Positions 29,470 to 41,867 are shown, counted from the first letter of the stretch. The stretch is DNA of 64,000 bases from Streptomyces megasporus (GCF_000718985.1 NZ_JODL01000006.1:134444-198443), one strand, 5' to 3'. The notes: generated from the sequence alone by a model not told the origin. Numbers and translations: made by a program.

Positions 29470-30387
29470 ATGCAGCAGTACGGGACGCAGCGGCCCGTCC
29501 CGCCCTCGGGCTCCGCCCAGGGGCACCCCCAGGGACACCCCCCGCACCCTCATCCCCAGGCGCACCCGCGGCACCCGCAGTCCGGCGTCCACCCCGGTTG
29601 GACGCCGCCCCAGGCGCCCCCTCCGCAGGCCCCTCCTCCGCAGACCCCGCACCGGGCACCGTCCCCGGCTCCCGTCCCGCCGCCTCCCCACCCGCCCGCG
29701 CCGACGGCCGCGCCGCCCCGACCGACGCCCGAGGCCACCGGGCACATCCGGCTCCCGTCCGGGGCTCCGGTGCAGATACCGGGCGGCACCGACCGGGCCG
29801 TGGGCCCCGTCACGGTCGAGGCCGCGCACACCGCCGCCGTCGCCGTCCTGCTCATCGGCCCGGCCGGCGCCGGCAAGACCACCGTGGCCCGGTACTGGGC
29901 CGACCACCGCCGGGTGCCCACCGCGCACATCAGCCTGGACGACGTCCGCGAATGGGTGCGCTCCGGCTTCGCCGACCCCCAGTCCGGCTGGAACGAGCAC
30001 TCCGAGGCGCAGTACCGCCTGGCCCGCCGCACCTGCGGCTTCGCCGCCCGGAACTTCCTGGCCAACGGCATCTCCTGCATCCTCGACGACGCCGTCTTCC
30101 CCGACCGGCCCGCCATCGGCCTCGGTGGCTGGAAGCGCCACGTCGGGCCGGGGCTGATCCCCATCGTGCTGCTGCCCGGCCTGGAGGTCGTCCTGGAGCG
30201 CAACGCCGAGCGCACCGGCAACCGTCGGCTCTCCGACGAGGAGGTCGCCCGCATCCACGGGCGGATGGCGGGCTGGTACGGCTCCGGCCTGCCGATCATC
30301 GACAACTCCCGACAGGACGTGGCGACCACCGCCCGGCTGCTGGACGAGGCGGTGGCCCGCAGCCTCGCCAGCCCGCCGAGCTGGTAG
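29470..30387 (+). CDS. P-loop ATP-binding protein with Pro/His-rich N-terminus
   Basis: The 305-residue protein has a disordered N-terminal third made of Pro, His, Gln and Gly ('HPQGHPPHPHPQAHPRHPQ'). A P-loop kinase-like domain follows, with Walker A 'LLIGPAGAGKTTVARYWADH' near residues 130-137 and 'AHISLDDVREWVRSG'. This arrangement resembles zeta-toxin or chloramphenicol-phosphotransferase-type small-molecule kinases ('LEVVLERNAERTGNR', 'IHGRMAGWYGSGLPIIDNS'). The substrate is unknown. It is conserved between aroB and the M24-fold gene in Streptomyces. There is no antitoxin-like partner beside it. Confidence 0.8.
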   Translation: MQQYGTQRPVPPSGSAQGHPQGHPPHPHPQAHPRHPQSGVHPGWTPPQAPPPQAPPPQTPHRAPSPAPVPPPPHPPAPTAAPPRPTPEATGHIRLPSGAPVQIPGGTDRAVGPVTVEAAHTAAVAVLLIGPAGAGKTTVARYWADHRRVPTAHISLDDVREWVRSGFADPQSGWNEHSEAQYRLARRTCGFAARNFLANGISCILDDAVFPDRPAIGLGGWKRHVGPGLIPIVLLPGLEVVLERNAERTGNRRLSDEEVARIHGRMAGWYGSGLPIIDNSRQDVATTARLLDEAVARSLASPPSW

Positions 30388-30485
30388 CCCTCCCGGCGGT
30401 CCCGCGAACGGCGCGGCGGTGCCCGGGGACGGGTCCGCACCGCCCGTCCGGACGTGTCGGAACGGCTTCCGCCCGCCGCTCTGCG

Positions 30486-30491
30486 TAGGCT
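30486..30491 (+). promoter_or_regulatory. -10 element placing the M24-family transcript start at its ATG
   Basis: TAGGCT ends seven bases before ATG 30499, the spacing expected for a leaderless transcript that continues into efp and nusB. Confidence 0.5.
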
Positions 30492-30498
30492 CGGAAGC

Positions 30499-31614
30499 AT
30501 GTCCGAGGTGCACGTGGCCCGCCGTTCACGACTGCGCGACCGATGGGTGGCGGCAGGCAACGAGGCCGCCCTGGTCTCACGGCCCGCCAACATCCGCTAT
30601 CTGACCGGCCGTGCCGTCCCCGGCGCCGTCCTGCTGCTCGGGCCCGGCGACCGGGACACCCTGCTCAGCCCCCGGGAACCGGCCGTCGACGGACGCGCGG
30701 GGCCACCGGGGGACACCGACGGCCTGCGCCGCCTCACCCTTCCCGGCGCCGCTTCCGACGCGGCCGTCGCCGCCGCCGAACTCGCGGCCTCGGAAGGGGC
30801 GACGACGCTGGCGGTGGAGGAGCACGACCTCACCGTGGCCCGACACCGGTCCCTGGCCGCGGCCGCGCCGAAACTGGGCCTGAGCGACCTGGGCTGCGCG
30901 GTGGAGCAGCAGCGCCTGGTCAAGGACGAGGAGGAGCTGGCGGCCCTGCGGATCGCCGCCGAGATCGCCGACCACGCCCTCGGCGAGCTGCTGGAGTCCA
31001 TCCTGGTCGGCCGCACCGAACGCCATCTGGCGCTGGAGTTGGAACGACGCCTGATGGACCACGGGGCCGACGGACCCGCCTTCCCCACCTCCGTCGCCAC
31101 GGGCCGCAACTCCGGCCTGCCGGGCCACCGGCCCACCGACCGGAGGGTGGAGGAGGGCGACTTCCTCACCGTGCGGCTGGGCGCCCGCTACCGCGGCTAC
31201 CGCTGCCAGCTCGGTCGGACGTTCGTGATCGGCCCCGCTCCGGCCGAATGGCAGATCGAGCTGTACGAGCTGGTCTTCGCCGCGCAGCGCGCCGGACGGG
31301 AGGCACTGGCCCCCGGCACGGAGTACCGTGAAGTCGACCGAGCGGCCCGTCAACCGCTGGAGGCGGCCGGATACGGGGAGGCGCTGGAACCCCACACCGG
31401 GCACGGAGTGGGGCTGGAAATCGGCGAGGACCCTCGGCTGTCGCCCGTGGCCATGGGTAAACTGGACGCTTGCGTGCCGGTCACCGTCGAACCGGGGGTC
31501 CACATCCCGGGGCGGGGCGGCGTCCGGATCGACGACACGCTCGTCGTCCGCCCGCAGGCGGATGGCGGACCCGAGCTACTCACCATCACGACCAAGGAAC
31601 TGCTCGCCCTCTGA
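30499..31614 (+). CDS. M24-fold (aminopeptidase P-like) protein with degenerate metal site
   Basis: The 371-residue protein has the two-domain layout of Xaa-Pro peptidases: a creatinase-like N-terminal domain and a pita-bread domain with '[14 protein letters not shown]', '[14 protein letters not shown]' and '[20 protein letters not shown]'. However, the metal-binding aspartates are replaced. Where peptidases have D-x-G...GYxxD-x-TRT, this protein has R226 ('[13 protein letters not shown]') and Q237 ('CQLGRT'), and the later H-E is G309-E310. H302 and E331 remain and the last Glu is D345. Peptidase activity is therefore doubtful. It lies directly before efp, as do M24 genes in many bacteria. 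Confidence 0.88.
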   Translation: MSEVHVARRSRLRDRWVAAGNEAALVSRPANIRYLTGRAVPGAVLLLGPGDRDTLLSPREPAVDGRAGPPGDTDGLRRLTLPGAASDAAVAAAELAASEGATTLAVEEHDLTVARHRSLAAAAPKLGLSDLGCAVEQQRLVKDEEELAALRIAAEIADHALGELLESILVGRTERHLALELERRLMDHGADGPAFPTSVATGRNSGLPGHRPTDRRVEEGDFLTVRLGARYRGYRCQLGRTFVIGPAPAEWQIELYELVFAAQRAGREALAPGTEYREVDRAARQPLEAAGYGEALEPHTGHGVGLEIGEDPRLSPVAMGKLDACVPVTVEPGVHIPGRGGVRIDDTLVVRPQADGGPELLTITTKELLAL

Positions 31615-31681
31615 CCGAACTCCGATCGGAAGGCCGTGGTTCCTGGTTCCCGCAGCAGCAGTCTCAGGAGATTCCGCGACC

Positions 31682-32248
31682 GTGGCCACCACGAACGACC
31701 TCAAGAACGGCATGGTGCTCAAGCTCGACGGGGGCCAACTCTGGTCCGTAGTCGAGTTCCAGCACGTCAAGCCCGGCAAGGGCGGCGCCTTCGTCCGCAC
31801 CAAGCTCAAGAACGTGATCTCGGGCAAGGTGGTCGACAAGACCTTCAACGCCGGCACCAAGGTGGACACGGCCACGGTCGACCGGCGGGGCATGCAGTTC
31901 TCGTACAAGGACGGTGCCGACTTCGTCTTCATGGACACCCAGACGTACGACCAACTGACCATCTCCCCGGAGACGGTCGGCGACGCCGCCAACTACCTGC
32001 TGGAGGGCCAGGACTGCACGGTCGCCATCCACGAGGACAACCCGCTGTACATCGAGCTCCCGGCCGCCGTCGAGCTGGTCGTCGAGTACACCGAGCCGGG
32101 TGTCCAGGGCGACCGCTCCACCGGCGGCACCAAGCCCGCCCGCCTGGAGACGGGTTACGAGATCGGCGTTCCGCTCTTCATCACCACCGGTGAGAAGATC
32201 AAGGTCGACACCCGCACCGGTGAGTACCTCGGCCGGGTGAACAGCTAA
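31682..32248 (+). CDS. efp: Elongation factor P
   Basis: EF-P (188 residues) relieves ribosome stalling at polyproline. The three beta-barrel domains are intact. The functional lysine is K33 in the loop '[10 protein letters not shown]', and the signature '[23 protein letters not shown]' is present. No lysine-modifying epmA/epmB or deoxyhypusine-type enzyme is encoded in the window, in line with the unmodified lysine reported for some actinobacteria. The start is GTG 31682. nusB follows after two bases. Confidence 0.96.
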   Translation: MATTNDLKNGMVLKLDGGQLWSVVEFQHVKPGKGGAFVRTKLKNVISGKVVDKTFNAGTKVDTATVDRRGMQFSYKDGADFVFMDTQTYDQLTISPETVGDAANYLLEGQDCTVAIHEDNPLYIELPAAVELVVEYTEPGVQGDRSTGGTKPARLETGYEIGVPLFITTGEKIKVDTRTGEYLGRVNS

Positions 32249-32250
32249 CC

Positions 32251-32679
32251 GTGGCAGCTCGCACCAAGGCCCGTAAACGGGCCTTCCAGATCCTGTTCGA
32301 GGCCGACCAGCGCGACAGCGCCGTGACGGCCGTGCTGGCGGACTGGATCCGGCACGCTCGAACCGACAGCCGGCAGCCGCCGGTCGGCGAGTACACGATG
32401 CAGTTGGTCGAGGGGTACGCGGAACACGCCGACCGGATTGACGAGCTGATCTCCACCTACTCCGTCGGCTGGACCCTGGACCGGATGCCGGCCGTGGACC
32501 GCAACCTGCTGCGCCTCGCCACGTACGAGTTGATCTGGGAGGACGGGGTTCCCGACGCCGTGGTGATCGACGAGGCGGTGCAGTTGGCCAAGGAGTTCTC
32601 CACGGACGACTCCCCGTCCTTCGTCAATGGTCTGTTGGGGCGCCTGAAGGAGCTCAAGCCCTCGCTGAGGCACGTCTGA
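32251..32679 (+). CDS. nusB: Transcription antitermination factor NusB
   Basis: NusB (142 residues) binds boxA RNA with S10 during rRNA transcription. The all-helical family pattern is seen in 'ARTKARKRAFQILFEADQRD', 'YAEHADRIDELIS' and 'RNLLRLATYELIWEDGVPDAVVIDEAVQLAKEFS'. The GTG start lies two bases after the efp stop, so the pair is coupled. A very strong terminator follows, ending the M24-efp-nusB transcript. Confidence 0.95.
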   Translation: MAARTKARKRAFQILFEADQRDSAVTAVLADWIRHARTDSRQPPVGEYTMQLVEGYAEHADRIDELISTYSVGWTLDRMPAVDRNLLRLATYELIWEDGVPDAVVIDEAVQLAKEFSTDDSPSFVNGLLGRLKELKPSLRHV

Positions 32680-32713
32680 GCGTCCGGCACGCACACGCGC
32701 GAAAACCGAAACA

Positions 32714-32752
32714 CGGTGGGGTCCGGGACACGAGGTGTCCCGGACCCCACCG
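32714..32752 (+). terminator. nusB terminator
   Basis: A perfect 18-bp stem (32714-32731 with 32735-32752) with a GAG loop lies 34 bases after the nusB stop. TCTGTC follows. Confidence 0.85.
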
Positions 32753-32822
32753 CGTCTGTCGGGGGTCCTTCGAGCCCCCGGACTTCCCCAGGGCCGTGGG
32801 GGAACTCCGTGGGCCACGGCGA

Positions 32823-32867
32823 ACCGCCACCGGCCGGGCCCTCTCTCGGGACCCGGCCGGTGGCGGT
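32823..32867. terminator. Second hairpin between nusB and bldD
   Basis: ACCGCCACCGGCCGGG pairs perfectly with CCCGGCCGGTGGCGGT across a 13-nt loop (16 bp). On the minus strand it lies 60 bases after the bldD stop, so it probably terminates bldD. The rest of the 248-bp convergent gap has no gene. Confidence 0.7.
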
Positions 32868-32927
32868 ACGTTTCTGCGGTTCTTCGAAAGTGTGTGACGG
32901 ACTCCGCGGCCGCTCGGCCGAGAGCCC

Positions 32928-33428
32928 TCAGGCCTCCTCGTGCTGGACCGCGCGTCGCGCGTCGGCGCCGAGCACGCCCCAACTGATGAGCTGCTCGGTC
33001 AGCACCGACGGCGACTGGTCGTAGATGACGGCGAGAGTGCGCAGGTCGTCCTGGCGGATCGACAGCACCTTGCCGTTGTAGTCGCCGCGCTGGCTCTGGA
33101 TCGTCGCGGCGTACCGCTGCAGCGGGCCCGCCTTCTCGGAGGGCACGTGGGCCAGACGCTCCAGGTCCAGGACGAGTTTCGGCGGCGGCTCGGCGGCCCC
33201 GCCGGGCGTGCTGCCCGGCAGGAGCTCCTGCACCGGGACGCCGTAGAAGTCCGCCAACTCGGCGAGGCGCTGCACGGTCACGGCACGGTCACCGCGCTCG
33301 TACGAGCCCACCACGACCGCCTTCCAACGGCCCTGGGACTTCTCCTCGACACCGTGGAGGGAGAGGCCCTGCTGGGTGCGGATGGCCCGGAGCTTGGCTC
33401 CGAGCTGTTTGGCGTATTCGCTGGACAT
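32928..33428 (-). CDS. bldD: Developmental master regulator BldD
   Basis: BldD represses sporulation genes during vegetative growth and dimerises on tetrameric cyclic-di-GMP. The 166-residue protein has an N-terminal Xre/Cro-type HTH ('GAKLRAIRTQQGLSLHGVEEKS') and a C-terminal domain with the ligand signature RGD-x8-RQDD at residues 114-128, numbered as in S. venezuelae. All six signature residues are intact, so cyclic-di-GMP control is expected. The ATG follows a promoter carrying two inverted repeats, consistent with autoregulation. Presence of this gene is the strongest single clue to a sporulating actinomycete. Confidence 0.97.
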   Translation of the reverse strand: MSSEYAKQLGAKLRAIRTQQGLSLHGVEEKSQGRWKAVVVGSYERGDRAVTVQRLAELADFYGVPVQELLPGSTPGGAAEPPPKLVLDLERLAHVPSEKAGPLQRYAATIQSQRGDYNGKVLSIRQDDLRTLAVIYDQSPSVLTEQLISWGVLGADARRAVQHEEA

Positions 33429-33450
33429 ATGGCTCCCCGGGGGACGTCTT

Positions 33451-33493
33451 CGTAACTCATTGTGATGTTACGCAGCGTAATGTCGGGCGTCAA
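33451..33493 (-). promoter_or_regulatory. bldD promoter with overlapping inverted repeats
   Basis: On the minus strand TTGACG (33493-33488) and TAACAT (33470-33465) are 17 bp apart, a very good housekeeping-type promoter. The perfect palindrome TTACGCAGCGTAA (33468-33480) sits in the spacer and -10. CGTAAC (33451-33456) and GTTACG (33467-33472) form a second inverted repeat across the predicted start. This suits an autoregulatory operator. Confidence 0.7.
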
Positions 33494-33585
33494 GCCGAAC
33501 GGAGCCATACCGGGGGCACCGGGCGGGAGCACCGGACGCGCCCGTTCCGCACCGAGCCCCGGCGGGCGCACCCGGACGGGCCTGG

Positions 33586-33591
33586 TACCGT
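33586..33591 (+). promoter_or_regulatory. -10-like element of the pyr operon
   Basis: TACCGT would start transcription near 33598, giving a leader of about 60 nt that contains the PyrR-binding sequence. No convincing -35 is visible. Confidence 0.4.
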
Positions 33592-33623
33592 TGGCGACGC
33601 ACCAGTCCGACTCCTTTAAGGCC

Positions 33624-33637
33624 CGTCCCGTGAGGCG
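33624..33637 (+). promoter_or_regulatory. PyrR-binding RNA loop just before the pyrR ribosome binding site
   Basis: CGTCCCGTGAGGCG matches the Bacillus PyrR-binding loop consensus ARUCCNGNGAGGYU at all but the two outermost positions. CCCG (33627-33630) can pair with CGGG (33636-33639), and GGAAGGAGG follows directly. No terminator/antiterminator pair is seen. The likely mechanism is UMP-dependent occlusion of translation initiation, as described for mycobacteria. The match is seen; the mechanism is inferred. Confidence 0.7.
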
Positions 33638-33657
33638 GGGAAGGAGGTCCGTTCCGC

Positions 33658-34260
33658 ATGAACGGCGACAACAGCACCGACGACGACAACACCGGCGAAA
33701 CCGCTCCGGCACGCCCCGTTCTGGAGGCGCCGGACATCGCCCGGGTCCTGACCCGCATCGCCCACGAGATCGTCGAGCGCGCCAAGGGCGCCGACGACGT
33801 GGTCCTCCTCGGCATCCCCACCCGCGGCACGCACCTGGCCCGGCGGCTGGGCGCCAAGCTGGAGGAGATCACCGGGCGCCCCCTGCCGGTCGGCTCGCTC
33901 GACATCACCATGTACCGCGACGATCTGCGGATGCGCCCGGCCCGCGCCCTGGCCCGCACCGAGATCCCGGCCGAGGGCATCGACGGGCGACTGGTCGTCC
34001 TGGTCGACGACGTCCTCTTCTCGGGCCGCACCATCCGGGCCGCCCTCGACGCGCTGAACGACATCGGCCGCCCCCGCGCCGTGCAGCTCGCGGTTCTCGT
34101 CGACCGCGGCCACCGCGAACTGCCGATCCGCGCCGACTACGTCGGCAAGAACCTCCCCACCTCGCTGCGGGAGACGGTCAAGGTCCGGCTCACCGAGGAG
34201 GACGGCCGCGACGGCGTGCTCCTGGGCGTCCGCGGGACCACCCCGGCCGGCGAGCGGTAG
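33658..34260 (+). CDS. pyrR: Pyrimidine operon regulator PyrR / uracil phosphoribosyltransferase
   Basis: PyrR senses uridine nucleotides, binds pyr mRNA and often has weak uracil phosphoribosyltransferase activity. The 200-residue protein has '[17 protein letters not shown]', '[12 protein letters not shown]' and the PRPP loop '[19 protein letters not shown]'. The '[18 protein letters not shown]' end is also typical. The N-terminal 20 residues are acidic and disordered. The ATG lies eight bases after GGAAGGAGG, next to a PyrR RNA site, so it probably controls its own operon. Confidence 0.96.
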   Translation: MNGDNSTDDDNTGETAPARPVLEAPDIARVLTRIAHEIVERAKGADDVVLLGIPTRGTHLARRLGAKLEEITGRPLPVGSLDITMYRDDLRMRPARALARTEIPAEGIDGRLVVLVDDVLFSGRTIRAALDALNDIGRPRAVQLAVLVDRGHRELPIRADYVGKNLPTSLRETVKVRLTEEDGRDGVLLGVRGTTPAGER

Positions 34261-34276
34261 CGCCCCTCGCACACCC

Positions 34277-34298
34277 CGCCCGGGCCCGCGCCCGGGCG
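34277..34298 (+). promoter_or_regulatory. GC-rich hairpin between pyrR and pyrB
   Basis: CGCCCGGGC and GCCCGGGCG form a perfect 9-bp stem with a CCGC loop, 16 bases after the pyrR stop. A second hairpin-like sequence (GGATCCCGC/GCGGGACCC) follows. With no T-run it could be a partial attenuator or an mRNA-processing structure in the 118-bp gap. Confidence 0.35.
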
Positions 34299-34378
34299 CC
34301 CCGGATCCCGCCCGCGCGGGACCCGGCGCACCCACGTGCGCGGGCGCCGCCCGCCCCACCATCCACGGAAGGCAACAG

Positions 34379-35377
34379 ATGAAGCGCCACCTCATCTCGG
34401 CCGCCGACCTCACCCGCGACGACGCCGTCCTGATCCTGGACACCGCCGAGGAGCTGGCCCGGGTCGCCGACCGGACGATCAGGAAGCTGCCGACCCTGCG
34501 CGGTCGCACCGTCGTCAACCTCTTCTTCGAGGACTCCACCCGCACCCGGATCTCGTTCGAGGCCGCCGCCAAGAGGCTCTCCGCCGACGTCATCAACTTC
34601 TCCGCCAAGGGCTCGTCGGTCTCCAAGGGCGAGTCCCTCAAGGACACCGCGCTGACCCTGGAGGCGATGGGCGCCGACGCCGTCGTGATACGGCACCACG
34701 ACTCCGGGGCCCCGCACCGGCTGGCCACCTCCGGCTGGATCGGCGGCTCGGTCGTCAACGCCGGCGACGGCACCCACGAGCACCCCACCCAGGCACTGCT
34801 GGACGCCTTCACCCTGCGCCGCCGGCTGGTCGGCGGAGCCGACGGGGGAGTGGGACGGGACCTGGCGGGACGCCGGGTCACCATCGTCGGCGACATCCTG
34901 CACAGCCGCGTCGCCCGCTCCGGCGTCCACCTGCTCACCACGCTCGGCGCCGAGGTCACCCTGGTCGCCCCGCCCACCCTGGTGCCGATCGGCGCGGGGA
35001 GGTGGCCGTGCGAGGTCTCCTACGACCTGGACGCGGTGCTGCCCAAGTCCGACGCGGTGATGATGCTGCGCGTCCAGCGCGAGCGGATGCAGGCGGCCTT
35101 CTTCCCCACCGAGCGCGAGTACGCCCGCCGCTACGGCCTGGACGGCCGGCGCATGGCGCGGATGCCCGACCACGCCGTCGTGATGCACCCCGGCCCGATG
35201 AACCGCGGCATGGAGATCACCGCCGAGGTCGCCGACTCCGACCGCTGCACGGCGGTGGAGCAGGTGGCCAACGGCGTCAGCATCCGGATGGCCGTCCTCT
35301 ACCTGCTGCTGAGCGGCGCCGAGTCCGCCGTCGGCACCCCCGCACCCACCCCCACCCGCTCCGAGGAGACCGAGTGA
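34379..35377 (+). CDS. pyrB: Aspartate carbamoyltransferase catalytic subunit
   Basis: PyrB joins carbamoyl phosphate and aspartate. The 332-residue protein carries the carbamoyl-phosphate motif '[19 protein letters not shown]' and '[11 protein letters not shown]', plus the aspartate-binding '[13 protein letters not shown]'. No pyrI regulatory subunit is present, as expected for actinobacteria. The ATG start follows 'CGGAAGGCAACAG'. The stop overlaps the pyrC GTG by four bases. Confidence 0.96.
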   Translation: MKRHLISAADLTRDDAVLILDTAEELARVADRTIRKLPTLRGRTVVNLFFEDSTRTRISFEAAAKRLSADVINFSAKGSSVSKGESLKDTALTLEAMGADAVVIRHHDSGAPHRLATSGWIGGSVVNAGDGTHEHPTQALLDAFTLRRRLVGGADGGVGRDLAGRRVTIVGDILHSRVARSGVHLLTTLGAEVTLVAPPTLVPIGAGRWPCEVSYDLDAVLPKSDAVMMLRVQRERMQAAFFPTEREYARRYGLDGRRMARMPDHAVVMHPGPMNRGMEITAEVADSDRCTAVEQVANGVSIRMAVLYLLLSGAESAVGTPAPTPTRSEETE

Positions 35378-36666
35378 GCACCGACACCCACCTGATCCGC
35401 GGCGCGAGGATCCTCGGCGGCGAGCCCGCCGACGTACGGATCGCCGACGGGACCGTCGCCGAGATCGGCACCGGCCTGACGCCCGACGGGGCCGAGGTGA
35501 TCGAGGCCGACGGGCAGATCCTGCTGCCGGGCCTGGTGGATCTCCACACCCACCTGCGCGAACCCGGCCGCGAGGACTCCGAGACCGTCCTGACCGGCAC
35601 CCGCGCCGCCGCGGCCGGCGGCTACACCGCCGTCCACGCCATGGCCAACACCTTCCCCGTGGCCGACACCGCCGGTGTGGTCGAGCAGGTCTGGCGGCTG
35701 GGGAAGGAGTCCGGCTACTGCGACGTACAGCCCGTGGGCGCCGTCACCATCGGCCTGGAGGGCAAGCAGCTCGCCGAACTGGGCGCGATGCACGACTCGG
35801 CCGCCTCGGTGCGGGTCTTCTCCGACGACGGCAAGTGCGTGGACGACGCGGTGATCATGCGCCGGGCGCTGGAGTACGTCAAAGCCTTCGACGGCGTCGT
35901 CGCCCAGCACGCCCAGGAGCCCCGGCTCACCGAGGGCGCGCAGATGAACGAGGGCGTGGTCTCCGCCGAACTGGGGCTGGGCGGCTGGCCCGCCGTCGCC
36001 GAGGAGGCCATCATCGCCCGTGACGTGCTGCTGGCCGCGCACGTCGACTCCCGGCTGCACATCTGCCACCTGTCCACCGCCGGATCGGTGGAGATCGTGC
36101 GCTGGGCCAAGTCCAAGGGCTGGAACGTCACCGCCGAGGTCACCCCGCACCACCTGCTGCTCACCGACGAGCTGGTGCGCTCCTACGACCCCGTCTACAA
36201 GGTGAACCCGCCGCTGCGCACCGAAGCCGACGTCATGGCCCTGCGCGAGGCGCTGGCCGACGGCACCATCGACTGCGTCGCCACCGACCACGCCCCGCAC
36301 CCGCACGAGGACAAGGACTGCGAGTGGGGCGCCGCCGCCATGGGCATGCTCGGCCTGGAGACCGCCCTCTCCGTCGTCCAGCACACCATGGTCGACACCG
36401 GCCTGCTGGACTGGGCGGGCGTCGCCGACCGGATGTCCTTCCGGCCCGCGGCCATCGGCCGTCTCGCCGGCCACGGACGGCCCGTCTCGGTGGGCGAGCC
36501 CGCCAATCTCACCCTGGTCGATCCGTCTTACCGTGGAGCGGTGGATTCCGCGCGCTTCGCGTCCCGCAGCCGCAACACCCCTTACCAGGGCCGCGAACTG
36601 CCGGGCCGCGTCACGCACACCTTCCTGCGCGGCAGGGCGACAGTCATGGACGGAAAGCTCGTATGA
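35374..36666 (+). CDS. pyrC: Dihydroorotase
   Basis: PyrC cyclises carbamoyl-aspartate to dihydroorotate. This 430-residue class I enzyme has the metal-binding '[15 protein letters not shown]', 'HAQEPRL', '[14 protein letters not shown]' and '[19 protein letters not shown]' motifs. The GTG start overlaps the pyrB stop (GTGA) and its stop overlaps the next ATG (ATGA), consistent with tight coupling through the operon. Confidence 0.96.
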   Translation: MSTDTHLIRGARILGGEPADVRIADGTVAEIGTGLTPDGAEVIEADGQILLPGLVDLHTHLREPGREDSETVLTGTRAAAAGGYTAVHAMANTFPVADTAGVVEQVWRLGKESGYCDVQPVGAVTIGLEGKQLAELGAMHDSAASVRVFSDDGKCVDDAVIMRRALEYVKAFDGVVAQHAQEPRLTEGAQMNEGVVSAELGLGGWPAVAEEAIIARDVLLAAHVDSRLHICHLSTAGSVEIVRWAKSKGWNVTAEVTPHHLLLTDELVRSYDPVYKVNPPLRTEADVMALREALADGTIDCVATDHAPHPHEDKDCEWGAAAMGMLGLETALSVVQHTMVDTGLLDWAGVADRMSFRPAAIGRLAGHGRPVSVGEPANLTLVDPSYRGAVDSARFASRSRNTPYQGRELPGRVTHTFLRGRATVMDGKLV

Positions 36667-37310
36667 ACCTCACACCGGCGTCTTACGCCGCCCGGTACAC
36701 CGCCGCCCCCGAGTCACAGCAGGTGACGGACTGGGGAGAACGCATCGCCTGGGTGATCGGACTCGCGCTGTTCGTCGCGCTGCTGTACTGGCTGATGCGC
36801 GAGGGCTGGAAGTGGCGGGCGGTCCTCCAGTCCGACCTGCCCGAACTCCCGCAGGCCCCCGCCGAACCGGGCGAGCCGAGGCTGACCATGACCGGCCGCT
36901 ACCACGGCTCCACCACGGCGGGGCAGTGGCTCGACCGGATCGTCGCCCACGGCCTGGGCGCCCGCAGCCGGGTCGAGCTGACCCTCACCGAGCGCGGCGT
37001 GGACGTCGTGCGTCCCGGCGCGACCGACTTCTTCATCCCGGCCGACCGGCTGCGCGACGCCCGGCTCGACAAGGGCATCGCGGGCAAGGTGCTCACCGAG
37101 GACGGCCTGCTGGTGATCACCTGGGAGCACGGCGGGAAACTGCTGGACTCCGGCTTCCGCTCCGACCGCGCCGCCGAACACGTCGCCTGGCGGGACGCGC
37201 TCCGAGCGATGTCCACCGGGCCGTCCGCCGGGCCCGCCGGCTCCACAGAAGACCCTCACGGCACCACCGACGCTGCCGCCACCACGCATCATGAGGAAGG
37301 CGCACGATGA
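36663..37310 (+). CDS. PH-like membrane protein inside the pyr operon
   Basis: The 215-residue protein has one transmembrane helix at about residues 27-46 ('[22 protein letters not shown]'). A beta-rich cytoplasmic domain resembling bacterial PH-like folds follows ('[31 protein letters not shown]', read in parts; '[22 protein letters not shown]'), then a low-complexity His/Thr tail. It overlaps pyrC by four bases and carA by four bases, so its translation is coupled to both neighbours. The position between pyrC and carA is conserved in actinobacteria. No role in pyrimidine synthesis is known to me. Confidence 0.8.
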   Translation: MNLTPASYAARYTAAPESQQVTDWGERIAWVIGLALFVALLYWLMREGWKWRAVLQSDLPELPQAPAEPGEPRLTMTGRYHGSTTAGQWLDRIVAHGLGARSRVELTLTERGVDVVRPGATDFFIPADRLRDARLDKGIAGKVLTEDGLLVITWEHGGKLLDSGFRSDRAAEHVAWRDALRAMSTGPSAGPAGSTEDPHGTTDAAATTHHEEGAR

Positions 37311-38441
37311 CGACCTTCACCCGCAAAGCCGCCAGGGTGCCCGCCGTACTCGTCCTGGAGGACGGCCGGACCTTCCGCGGCCGTGCCTACGGGGCCGTGG
37401 GCGAGACCCTCGGCGAGGCCGTGTTCTCCACCGGGATGACCGGCTACCAGGAGACCCTGACCGACCCGTCCTACCACCGCCAGGTGGTCGTCATGACGGC
37501 CCCGCACGTCGGCAACACCGGCGTCAACGACGAGGACCGCGAGTCGGACCGGATCTGGGTGGCCGGCTACGTCGTGCGCGACCCCGCCCGGACGCCCTCC
37601 AACTGGCGCTCGGTACGCGGCCTGGAGGAGGAGCTGACCGACCAGGGCGTCGTCGGCATCAGCGGCGTCGACACCCGGGCGCTCACCCGCCACCTGCGCG
37701 AGCGCGGCGCGATGCGGGTGGGCATCTTCTCCGGCGACGCGATCGCCGACGAGGCGGCCATGCTGGCCAAGGTGCGGTCCGCGCCCCAGATGGCCGGTGC
37801 CGCCCTGTGGGCCGAGGTCGCCGCCACCGAGCCGTGCGTCGTCCCCGCCGTCGGCACCAAGCGGTTCACGGTCGCGACCGTGGACCTGGGAGTGAAGGGC
37901 ATGACCCCGCGCCGGATGGCCGAGCGCGGCATCGAGGTCCACGTGCTCCCCGCCACCGCCACGATCGAGGACGTCTACGCCGTCGACCCGGACGGCGTGT
38001 TCTTCTCCAACGGCCCCGGCGACCCCGCGACCGCCGAGCACCCCGTCTCCGTCATGCGCGGCGTCCTGGAGCGGTCCACGCCGCTGTTCGGCATCTGCTT
38101 CGGCCACCAGCTCCTCGGCCGGGCCCTCGGCTTCGACACCTACAAGCTCAAGTACGGCCACCGCGGCGTCAACCAGCCGGTGCGGGACCGCCTCACGGGC
38201 AAGGTCGAGATCACCGCGCACAACCACGGCTTCGCCGTGGACGCCCCCGTCGACGCGCCCAGCGACACCCCCTACGGGCGCGCCGAGGTCTCCCACGTCT
38301 GCCTCAACGACGGCGTGGTCGAGGGCCTGCGCCTGCTCGACCGCCCCGCGTTCGGCGTCCAGTACCACCCCGAGGCCGCGGCCGGCCCGCACGACGCCTC
38401 CCACCTGTTCGACCGGTTCGTCTCCCTGATGGAGGGCCAGC

Positions 38442-38449
<8 letters not shown>
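37307..38449 (+). CDS. carA: Carbamoyl phosphate synthase small subunit
   Basis: CarA is the glutaminase subunit feeding ammonia to CarB. The 380-residue protein has the N-terminal '[18 protein letters not shown]' domain and a class I amidotransferase domain. The nucleophile is in '[13 protein letters not shown]' and the His/Glu pair in '[11 protein letters not shown]'. The ATG overlaps the preceding stop by four bases, and the stop lies inside the start of carB (8-bp overlap). Confidence 0.97.
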
Positions 38450-41753
<3,304 letters not shown>

Positions 41754-41762
41754 GCCGAGACA

Positions 41763-41798
41763 CGGAGGGGGACACCGGACGTCCGGTGTCCCCCTCCG
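41763..41798 (+). terminator. Terminator-like palindrome between carB and pyrD
   Basis: A perfect 36-nt palindrome (CGGAGGGGGACACCGGAC and its reverse complement) begins nine bases after the carB stop. It should stop or attenuate transcription before pyrDF. Confidence 0.7.
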
Positions 41799-41804
41799 CC
41801 ACGA

Positions 41805-41826
41805 GATCCCCGCCCTTTCGGGGATC
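41805..41826 (+). promoter_or_regulatory. Second small hairpin upstream of pyrD
   Basis: GATCCCC and GGGGATC form a 7-bp stem with an 8-nt loop, following the larger palindrome by six bases. It is close enough to pyrD (start 41868) to be part of its leader. Confidence 0.4.
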
Positions 41827-41867
41827 GCCGCAGGAGCCCCCGTCCCGCCGCCCGGAAGACCCTCCGC

